Assembly: GCF_009870125.1 (NCBI RefSeq)
Contig: NC_046680.1
Location: 9,548,001 to 9,612,000, forward strand
Reading direction: 5' to 3'
Origin: Drosophila pseudoobscura
Taxonomy: Eukaryota > Arthropoda > Insecta > Diptera > Drosophilidae
Length of the DNA stretch: 64,000 bases
Shown here in pieces: positions 22,516 through 31,000 of the stretch. Numbering within the stretch: the stretch's first letter is position 1; each line of letters begins with the position of its first letter. The translations under genes and the position numbers were made by a program. Below the pieces are notes generated by a model. The model did not search any database. It saw only the letters and a list, made by a program, of their open reading frames with translations, and was not told the DNA's origin.

Positions 22516-24266
22516 ATGTCCATCCATAACTTTTGTTCTTGGCCTTTCTGGCTCTGACGTGGCGCTATGCCCATACTTTATTGCTGGGGCGATCCTAGAC
22601 CCTTCTTGGGGGAGGACTTTCCATGTCATCAGTCGCACTGAGGGTCAAGCACGTTGGTCGAAGCCGCGCATTATGTGTAATTACTGAAGCTGGGTCAATG
22701 GACTCTCAGTGGATGGTTGGGTGAGCCAGTGGGATGGCTGGGTGAGTCAGCGGCTGGCGGGTGCTTGAGGGTGACTGGAACTTGTCGGGTGACATGCACT
22801 TGTCATATCAAACGAAAGACGCGAGCCTGCTTTAATTTGTGTAAAATTGTAAGGCGAAACAATTATGTTGTCGACATGCAACTGCCGCAGGCGGGGGCAA
22901 AGTGGGGCACAGATCCTCAAAAGTGCCGCCAAACATGCAAGCCCGTTAGAGACTGGAAACACACCACTGGAGGAGGCGTGGCTGGTGGCAGAAACAATTT
23001 GATGATGTGAAACGTAATTCGAGCAAAATTAACGCAATTACCATGCCGCAGTCAAAGGACTCGATTCCCATAGCCGATGCACTGCAGCGGAAAAGTTTCC
23101 TCGCGTGCCAGGGCCAAATCGCATTGATAGTGCTTAGGCAGAGGCACAGGGCGGTGGCGGCGGCGGCGGCGGCGGCGGAGACGGCACTTGGAAGCGTGTC
23201 AAAGCTGCCACCTCCTCGATTCCTGCTCGAGGCATAGCCCTGATTCCAGGGACTCAATCGGCGGCCATTAATGCGAGCACAGTTCCTGGCTAATTCCCAT
23301 TTCATTGAGTGCCTAGGACTGGAATTGGAACTCAGGAACGGCGACTGGGGGCTGGGGGTTGATCCAGTTACTGGTAGGGGCATGGCAACCTCACCTTGAT
23401 TGCGGGCTGGCTTTTAATGGTCGCAATTATTTTTTCATTCAACTGACACGCACTTGTCGTAAAAGTCCATTGAACTGTGGCAAAATTGATTTCCATTTTC
23501 TGCCTCTAAACGATTTAAAGAGTTTTCCAGGGCAAAGTTCTACAAGTTTCTAGGAAGATTTTTTACTTCAATCTGAATGATCCAAGGTATTCGTCACTCT
23601 ATTCCGTCAAGGATCTGCCAGCCAAAAGGAGGTATACCCGTCGTTTACCGACCATTTCGAGGGTCTTAACGAAGCCTTTTCGCCAGACAACCTTTCCTCT
23701 CAAATTCGGGATTGACAGGAAATTGAACTTCGAATTGGCTGCCACAGGTACGCCTTTTTTCCCCAGTTACGAGTAAATATTGCCAGGGGTGCTGGCATGC
23801 CGCCACTTTGCTGGGATTCCTGTCAATGACCGAAATAAAACAGCTGCAAGCCAGACAGATCTACAAATGCTGTTTGCGGTTTACAGGACGGATCATCTAT
23901 CATATCATCTAACGACAGAAGATGGATTGTAGCTGTGATACCCCACAGAAAATGGATGGCAGCTATGATACTCCAGCCATCTTGTTCGAATTTTAAAAGA
24001 CCACATCTACAATTTTATCCAATAAAAAATGAAAGTAAATAAAGTACTGTTATTGCACTATTTTTTACTACCATTTAAAAAAGAAATTGTAATTGTTATG
24101 ATTATTTTATTCTCGCTAAAAGTATGCTACGAAATTCTGCAACGACTCGACGCGACCCAAAAAGCGTTGCATACGTTTGCGCGGAGCCATAAATGCTTTG
24201 CATCGTTGGACAAAATGTCAGTGTGCTGTGTGTTATATGTTTTGTTTGGCACCCAAGAATGCATCT
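22516..24266. other. Spacer between DptA copy 1 and peptide gene P1
   Basis: No gene is supported in these 1.75 kb. A GGC/GCC trinucleotide stretch lies at about 23155-23180. GTGGGTGAGTCAG-like repeats occur at 22710-22800, and a pair of near-repeats (GACAGAAGATGGATTGTAGC and CACAGAAAATGGATGGCAGC) at 23915-23970. Confidence 0.5.
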
Positions 24267-24513
24267 CTAGTAATGATCCGACAGGCCCGGCCACTCTCCC
24301 TGGGCATCGTCCCAGACGGGAAACTCGATTTTGCCCGGCGGTCCCTCGCCCGACTGTCCAAAGGTCAGCAGATGATGGTCATCCGACTGGCAGATGACGT
24401 GTCCCAGCTGCAAAAGGATACAGTTCATACGGATATCTGTTGCTGTGGTCTCGACTTACCCAACCGACCAATAAAATGGTCAATGCTCGCAGGAATATCG
24501 ATTGTATCCACAT
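24267..24513 (-). CDS. Putative secreted peptide P1 (64 residues, two exons)
   Basis: Found by splicing the minus strand. Exon 1 (24513-24460) encodes MWIQSIFLRALTILLVGW; a 52-bp intron (GTAAGT to TTTTGCAG) follows; exon 2 (24407-24267) starts LGHVICQSDDHH and ends in SDHY and a TAG stop. The first 24-25 residues form a classic signal peptide that ends about VICQ. The mature part is acidic and rich in Gly, Pro and Trp (SGEGPPGKIEFPVW). A TCAGT initiator lies on the minus strand at about 24545. It lies between the two DptA genes and is divergent from DptA copy 2. I recognise no family. Exact splice signals, frame and signal peptide argue for a real gene; expression is unknown. Confidence 0.72.
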
Positions 24514-24904
24514 ATTGTACGGTCCCTCTCTGTCACTGTCACTGACTCTCGCGGTGGCTGTTGAGCAACTGTTTTCCTGTTGACGTTGACGACGCTACAC
24601 TTTTAATCAATTGAAAAAATACGAACAATTTATATTTTCACTCGTATTTACATTTGTCGCAGTGACTATCTGATTCTGCCGCTTGCCAGAGAGCGAAAAA
24701 TTCGAATGAATAATGATGACAGATAGAGCACAGAGTACTGTGTTTGTTCCATCTAGTGGTTTTAAAGATGGGATCTTGAAATGGTTTATATGTAGATTAA
24801 TTGTTAAATACTATATTCAATTATGAGGGAAATTATTCGAAGGATTAGTGGTTTCCATTGCAGTTTTTTTTAAAGGATTCCGAATGAAAATATGGAATCT
24901 CAAT

Positions 24905-25096
24905 GGGATATCCCTTCACTTTCTTGTAGAGTATATAGACTCTGCTAATCGTTGAGGCAAATAAAATGCGCGAAATCCCCGCTGGGGGATGCACACGGCA
25001 GATATCGGTGGGTTGACCTGCCGTCCCCCCTGTGGGGCAGGGACCACAATCCGGACTATATAAAGGAGCAGTGGGCCGGCAGAGAAGGTATCAGTT
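24905..25096 (+). promoter_or_regulatory. Promoter of DptA copy 2
   Basis: GGGATATCCC (24905-24914) replaces the consensus kB site of copy 1. The TGATAA GATA site is lost through a small rearrangement (GTAGAGTATATAGACTCTG). GAAATCCCC, TATATAAA (25057-25064) and the TCAGTT initiator (25091-25096) are kept. Confidence 0.68.
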
Positions 25097-25117
25097 AACG
25101 AAGCCACTCCAATCAAG

Positions 25118-25426
25118 ATGCAGTCTACAATCGTCCTCGCTCTGCTCTGCTGCATTGTCGGTGCTGTGGTGGCATATCCGGCCGAAGACATGACGATGCC
25201 CTCGACGCCATCTCCTCGCTATCCCCTCAACTTGCAGGGCGGCGGCGGGGCCCAGGAGCGCGAAGGATTCAACTTTGGACTGCGTGGCAGCGAGAACGTG
25301 TGGAGGAGCGACAACGGGCGGCACGAGATCGACGTGAACGGCGGATATTCCCAGCGTTTGGGCGGACAGTGGGGCAACTCGGAGCCGAGCTACAACGTTG
25401 GCACCAACTACCGCTACAGATGGTAG
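25118..25426 (+). CDS. DptA: Diptericin A, copy 2
   Basis: A 102-residue precursor with the same signal peptide, YPAE segment and Gly-rich domain as copy 1. There are six nucleotide differences in the coding region, all after nucleotide 146: four change residues (V55L, A78S, S93N, F94V) and two are silent. Arg68 is kept. It should be a functional antibacterial peptide; its promoter differences could change the size or tissue of induction. ATTAAA follows at about 25462. Confidence 0.95.
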   Translation: MQSTIVLALLCCIVGAVVAYPAEDMTMPSTPSPRYPLNLQGGGGAQEREGFNFGLRGSENVWRSDNGRHEIDVNGGYSQRLGGQWGNSEPSYNVGTNYRYRW

Positions 25427-25475
25427 ACCGACCACCTTTGTATTGCCCTAGTACCTTTGAATTATTAAAAAATAT

Positions 25476-25868
25476 ACATACATACATCGAAACATATACG
25501 AGTTCTTTATCTGAAACTGGGGTTTATGGCATATAAGTCCTTGGCGATGTTCGTCTACCCCGGAACATGCGGCCAGAGACAGGGTTTGGGTCGCAGACGG
25601 AGATGATCTTGCAGTTTGGCTAATTGTGGATACATCTTTTTGGGCAATTCTGGTGGGTAATAACCAATTAAGCGATGCCAAAGACGATGACAGGCGTCTT
25701 AATGAAACCTGCCAAGACAAAATGTTTTTGGCTAATTGGATTTATTGCATAAACTGTCAAGAGAACCTTCAATGGAAATTCATCATGCCACAAGCCCAAA
25801 ACTCTAGAGAATATTACGCCATCCCCAACGAAAGCGAAGCAGATTCATTTTTCTTTGACAAATGATTC
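25476..25868. other. Spacer between DptA copy 2 and peptide ORF P3
   Basis: An open frame of 79 codons on the plus strand (25626-25865) lacks a signal peptide or any recognisable motif, and I do not call it a gene. No other feature is seen. Confidence 0.5.
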
Positions 25869-26006
25869 ATGATGAGGCTTGTTCTAAGCTCTCTTTTAAT
25901 TCTTAGCCATGTTTGGGGATTACCAAAAGCTTTTCACATCATTAATCGGAAGCCGAGTCGACCTTGGCCCATGATAAATCGATGGGGGAAGTATGTATTT
26001 GTCTAG
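25869..26006 (+). CDS. Putative small cationic secreted peptide P3 (45 residues)
   Basis: An uninterrupted 45-codon frame starts with two ATGs. Residues 1-17 (MMRLVLSSLLILSHVWG) make a textbook signal peptide. The remaining 28 residues (LPKAFHIINRKPSRPWPMIN and then RWGKYVFV) are strongly basic, with six Arg/Lys, no acidic residue, and Pro and Trp. This composition is seen in short linear antimicrobial peptides. It sits between DptA copy 2 and DptB on the same strand. No TATA or initiator is clear upstream. A GTATGT donor-like site near the end could mean a spliced alternative C-terminus. The short length makes chance a real alternative. Confidence 0.45.
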   Translation: MMRLVLSSLLILSHVWGLPKAFHIINRKPSRPWPMINRWGKYVFV

Positions 26007-26330
26007 TTCGGATTGGTTTGGTAGGAAATCCTCTTAGGGTAAGCGGAGAGGCTGCCATTGGAACAGAGCTTTCAGTATCTGAATAGTTGAAGCTATACTC
26101 TATCCATGATATGCCTAGTACGTGCTGTCCGTTCATCAGAAGGTTCAGAAAATATACCTTAAGATTTATTCATAGCATGAATAATTGTGTACCTCTTTTA
26201 TTGTTGCTGTTCTGGGATTCACTTTTCCGCCTAGAGAGATAGATCATATTTCTTATCAATCAGCGGTCGGCTGGCAGATGCGGGGGATCTACTTGTGAAC
26301 CACTGAACCAGGTTGTTCTGCCTCTCCGAT

Positions 26331-26416
26331 GGGATTCCCTGATGGGGGGAATCAATTGATAAGACCCAGATCCGAGGTATAAAAGAAGGCAGCTTGTCTC
26401 TGTCCAGCATTCAGTT
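26331..26416 (+). promoter_or_regulatory. Immune-type promoter of DptB
   Basis: GGGATTCCCT (26331-26340) is a perfect GGGRNYYYYY kB site. TGATAAG (about 26358) is a GATA site 18 bp downstream; paired kB and GATA sites are typical of fat-body immune genes. TATAAAAG (26378-26385) and TCAGTT (26411-26416) set the start site, about 25 bp before the ATG. Confidence 0.8.
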
Positions 26417-26435
26417 CTCCAAGAGAAGCCAAGAT

Positions 26436-26870
26436 ATGGAATTCAGTTCAAGCCTCCTGCTGTTGAGCCTGGCCTGTGCCTGCGCCTGCCTCTGTGCCCC
26501 CGCCGCTGCCTATCCGGCAGATGAACAGCATTTGGTCTATGTGGAGCCCTCGGAGGTAAGCAATCCAGAGAAAGAACTGCAGAAGTATAGCATCTAATGG
26601 TCCTGAATTCGATAGTTTTTCCCCGATTTCCTTGATGTGGAGGTGGACCATCCGCGAGTGCGTCGCCAGTTGCAGCTTCAGGGAGGCGGCGGCGGCAGCC
26701 CTCGCCAGGGCTTCGACCTCAGCCTGAACGGCCGTGCCCCCGTGTGGCAGAGCCCGAACGGCCGACACTCCTTCGATGCCACGGGCCACTACGGCCAGCA
26801 CTTGGGCGGACCCTACGGCAACAGTCGTCCCCAGTGGGGAGCCGGAGGACAGTACACGTTTAGATTCTAA
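26436..26870 (+). CDS. DptB: Diptericin B
   Basis: Two exons (26436-26555 and 26616-26870) with a 60-bp intron give a 124-residue precursor. The parts are a signal peptide (about 1-24, ending PAAA), a YPADEQ pro-segment that continues across the intron (FFPDFLDVEVDHP), a furin-type site RVRR, and then the Gly-rich diptericin domain from QLQLQGGGGG to QYTFRF. The furin-processed propeptide separates it from DptA, as in D. melanogaster DptB. The domain keeps SPNGRHS and GQHLGGPYGNS. It should be secreted from fat body and act against Gram-negative bacteria. Confidence 0.95.
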
Positions 26871-26918
26871 CGAATTTGATAGATCAATCCATCGAAATTT
26901 ATTTTATTTAATTACAAT

Positions 26919-27150
26919 TCACATTAAAAACGATTCATCTAAAAAGAGCTCCTGCTTTTCGGTCGGCGGGTACTCAAAGATGGTGGGATCTGGCTGGGGT
27001 GTCGGCCACTGAGAAATGGGGATACAAAACAGACATTAAAGAGCAGCCTTCTGGCAATGAGCTCACCTCCTGGCTGTCTCGCACAATGGAGCGGCCTTGG
27101 ATCAGGCCAATCAAATACAGAATAAGCCAGAGAATCATTGGGGCGAACAT
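26919..27150 (-). CDS. Putative secreted peptide P2 (57 residues, two exons)
   Basis: Minus strand. Exon 1 (27150-27067) encodes MFAPMILWLILYLIGLIQGR and then SIVRDSQE; a 58-bp intron (GTGAGC to TTCTCAG) follows; exon 2 (27008-26919) encodes WPTPQPDPTIFEYPPTEKQE and then LFLDESFLM before a TGA. The signal peptide should be cut about IQG|RS, leaving an acidic, Pro-rich 38-residue peptide. AATAAA lies just after the stop, and a TCAGTT initiator lies at about 27175-27170. It is tail to tail with DptB (48 bp between stops). Its layout (signal exon, tiny phase-0 intron, short Pro/Trp-containing exon) resembles P1, and IFEYP is loosely like P1's IEFP. I know no family for it. Confidence 0.74.
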
Positions 27151-30100
27151 TTCTCAGAGAGATGCTGAACTCAACTGAAACTGCGCCCTGACATTGATTG
27201 CTACTTACTCTCTGTCTCTGTCTCGGTTTGCCTGTGTTTAGGTTCTCCCCCCCCAGCTGATAAGGCCCTGATAAGGCCCTGTTCGGTTGCTCGGATGTGT
27301 GTCAAGAGCTCACAGAGCAGACCCGACCAGGTCGAGCCATGCCAAAGCCAAAGCCAAAGCCAAACCCAGTTGAACTGTATTAAATATGTTGAACGTGCAA
27401 CTGGCAGCCAAAATTTGGCACGTTTTCTGTTGAAATCGAATGAAACCAAACCGAAAAGCGGCACAAAGATGAACAAAAAAAACAAAAGAGGAAAAACAAA
27501 TTTAAATGTTAGAAGCAGCACAACAATGAAGGTCAGGCTATGATGACTTTTTCTCCACCATCCCCCCCACCCAGCAACAAATAGCACTGCTCTGCCTTTG
27601 CCTTTGCCTTGGAGCTTGGTCTTTTGCTGGCCAATTTTCCTGGTTATACTTACACTCCGGCCAGTGGTGTACCGAATATACGGAGAGATGTGCTGTTTCA
27701 TGGGACTTGGCTGCTGCGCTTTTCTCTTTTGTTTCTCCGCTTTCCATGTCATTTTCATATGGAGAGTGCACCGATTCTGTGAAAGAGCTATTTTCCAAAT
27801 CAATGCACAAATTGTCAAAAGTCAAAGCGAGAGAGTTTCCTTTGTTTTTCTTTTATCGCAGTGGAGGGAAATTGTGTGCGGCTGGTGTATGGCTGGGTGG
27901 ATGGGTGGGTGTGTGGATTTATTTTCCAAATTGCACATGTGGCAGTCAACTCATTTGTCAAGTGGCAAATCAGTTTAGGCCAGAGACAGCAACAGCAACA
28001 GCGACGACAGAGAGTGAAACAGGGAACCAGGGAACTAGGGAACCAGAGTTAGAGCCAAACGATAAAATCAGCTTTGCATTTTCCCCCTGCGGCCAAAAGT
28101 TGACGGTGAAGTTTTCCTGTCTGGCTCTGATCGTGACGATCGACGGCATTTCCCACGCAAACTTGCCTTTGGGGCCCCGCTCCGAGGACGGAGGACAGAG
28201 GACGGAGGACCGAGGACCGGGGAACGACTCTCAAGATTGCCGCAAGTTAAATTGTTTGACACACTCAACACTCAGAGTCTTGTCTTCGATTGTATCGGGC
28301 ACCGCCGAACAAACATGCCTGAGATTTATGCTCTCCATAATAGAAGTTTCTAATGAGGTTTTGGGCCACAAGGAAAGATGGGGGCGGGAGGAGAGAGGGA
28401 GACCCCATCTAATGGCTTTTTAATGAAGCCCCAGAGAAGTGGGACATTTTGTCAGCTTAAAGTGAGGCTAAGTAACTCAAGTTAAGAGTATTAATTATGA
28501 CTGACTGGCCGGCAAAAGCAGAGAACTCAGAGAGAGAGAGAGAGAGAGAGTGGAAGCTGTAAAGAAATGGCCAAAATGAAAAGTGCAAAAGTTAGCAGGT
28601 GCCAGACTGCAGACAGCAGAGAGCAGACTTTTGGCTTTTCGCATTTGCATTTGACATTTGGGCAAGATGCGCTTAGCTGCAACTGCAACTGCAACATCCC
28701 GCGCCGCCACTCTGCCGCCGCCGCCTCCACTCCCTATAGACAAAGCGGGATCGCGGCATTTTGGCCTGCCTACTGCATTTGGCCAAAATGTCTATAGTTC
28801 AATTGCTGATATTTTGGCCAGACACACGACGAAACACGTGACCTATGGAGTGGAGCAGCCGCGGCAGCAGGAGGACCGCCGGAGATGGCAGTGTGACACG
28901 AAACACGGCTAGAGAATGGTTTTGGGGAACACCAAAGGAAAGGAAGGCCACCCTTAAGGACTGAAATAGATACCAATGCCAGAAGGAATCATATATCAAT
29001 ATGGAATGGAGCCCCAGATGGGGCTAGAGAATCTGTAGAAAGACGAATTAAGGACCATTACAATGGTCCGTGCGCCATCACGCACACATCGCTGCGGACG
29101 AACAATTGTTTAATAAATTGTTGCACTTTGATTTAAAACAAATCGACATCAAATGCTGGAAAAATCATTCAACAGAGAGTACGACGGGGAGTACTTATTC
29201 TTTTACTTCCTAATGAAGGTTGCCGGGCAGCAGGCTGTTGTGGCAGAGACTGTTGGCCGTTGTCATGCAAATTGGCCTCACGTTTTGCACATTAAGAGAC
29301 CGTCAATTGTTCCAACAAAGCCAGCAAATGCAATGATTGAGTTCTTGGCACCTGGCCAGGTCTCCGCCAGCCACACCAGGCCCCCTTCTCGCCCACCCAG
29401 AGAACCCGCATGCGAGTGCATGAGGAGTGCTTTTGGCTAATTGGAGTCCAGGTCCGGGCTGCCCAACGGGCGGGAATGATGCCTCAACTTCATCTCGATC
29501 TTAACAGTAAAAATGAAGACAAAAATATTTACCGTAACGCATTGAGAGAACAAGAACAAAAGTGGAGTTGCAAGCTGCAAGCTGTAAGCTGCAATTGCCG
29601 GTTGCAGCATCAGCAGTTGCTATCAGTATCAATAGTAATTTGAAGCCGCTTTTCGGGGGAGGAGGCTGGCTGCCGCATGATGGTGTCGTAGGTCAGGCAG
29701 CAGCAGCAGCAGCAGCAACGGGAGAAACGGCAGCTACGATTGCGGCAGTTTAAGCCAACTGCAATTTGTGGCCTAGGACATGGCATCGATGCAGCAGGCT
29801 ACCCAGCTCCAGCTCCAGCTTCGGTCTCCACTGCAACTGCAACTGCAACTGCAGCAACAACAACAGCATTGTAATGACGATTTGTAGCCAATTATTTCAA
29901 ATATTGTATTGAAATTGTATGCCAGTGTGTGTGTTCGTATCTGTGTGTGTGGTTATCTTTCGATTGGCATCTGGTCGTAGTCCGGGCTCAGGTCCAGGGA
30001 CTGCAGCACTGTCTCTGCCACTAAGCCTCACGTACACCCGTCCGAGTGTGTCACAAGTTGCCACAAGTGGACTTCTGGTACCCTCCCCTCCCCCTCCCGG

Positions 30101-31000
30101 CAGCTCTGCTGCATGGCATTCTGACATTGTCCAGAGTCTTGGCTAAGGTCATAGTCTCTCTTCGATTCCCATAACCTGACGCATCTTTGTCATGAGTCTG
30201 ATTAATCACCGCAGCCCCAACGGGTCACGTCAACTTTCAACCAGCCATCCACAGCACGCGCTGACTGACCTTTGTTGCAACAGCAGCAGAGGCAAGTCTC
30301 TGACATTCATACGTTAATTTTAGCTTGTTGCATCAGTCAGTGGTTGGCTGGTTGTGTTGCATGTGTCATTGTCTTGGGTCTACACTAATCAACAAAGCGA
30401 TGATGAAACCACAACCTGTTTGGGGGAGAACCTTTTGGGGGATTTCTCATCAACAAAGTGCTCTTCAAATGTGCATCAATCAAAAGGAGCTCTTGGAGTG
30501 GTTAAGAGAGAAATCTCTCCGTAAATTGGCTGCTGATAAAAGGAGTCTAGGGCAATGGCAAGCAGGCCCACCCAGGCAGGTGCCTCTATCAGTACCATAT
30601 TTCGAAATCCATATACCATCGCAGTTGCGATGTCTAGTGTGGATTGTTAATCATGCATTTGAAATTCAGCAGCACGATCGACAAGAACAACAGCCAGCAG
30701 CCAACAAAGAGGCCCAAGAATGCAACGGCAATTGTCTGGTCTTGGCCAAGGCAAAAACTTATTAATACCTTATTAGTCAAGGGTCGTCGTCACAGAGGGA
30801 CAGACGGACAGAGAGAGACGGACCTACAGAATCCGTCTCTATGGAATACCAATGAGAATGAAACCGACTTCTGTGGCATTTCCGTTGTACGAACGGATCT
30901 CATGGGTCTGTCTGATGGTGCCACCAGGGGCGACAAAGCAACGGTGTTCAAGCGATCGATACTCGTTTCGGCTTTTGGCCTGCCGTCACAGGAAATGCAA
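27151..31000. other. Start of the gene desert
   Basis: No gene is supported. TTATCAG repeats (GATA-type) lie near 27258-27285, just upstream of peptide gene P2. Simple repeats include (AG)11 at 28529-28550, CTGCAA/CAG repeats at 29697-29720 and 29828-29870, and a GGACGGAGGACAGAGGACGG series at 28186-28218. Confidence 0.55.
28529..28550. repeat. (AG)11 microsatellite
   Basis: A perfect dinucleotide run of 22 bp, of the GAGA type. Confidence 0.95.

Larger units (their letters stand above)
24820..25475 (+). repeat. Segmental duplication carrying DptA, copy 2
   Basis: The partner of 21843-22515. The DNA from the TATA box to codon 48 is identical to copy 1. Differences concentrate in the distal promoter, the last half of the coding region and the 3' UTR. 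Confidence 0.85.

Noticed and set aside
23580-23760. Two overlapping protein-like frames downstream of DptA copy 1
   Set aside because: No single frame persists from a start codon. Splice sites that would join them are poor.
25626-25865. 79-codon plus-strand frame between DptA copy 2 and P3
   Set aside because: No signal peptide, weak start context, and composition like random AT-leaning DNA.
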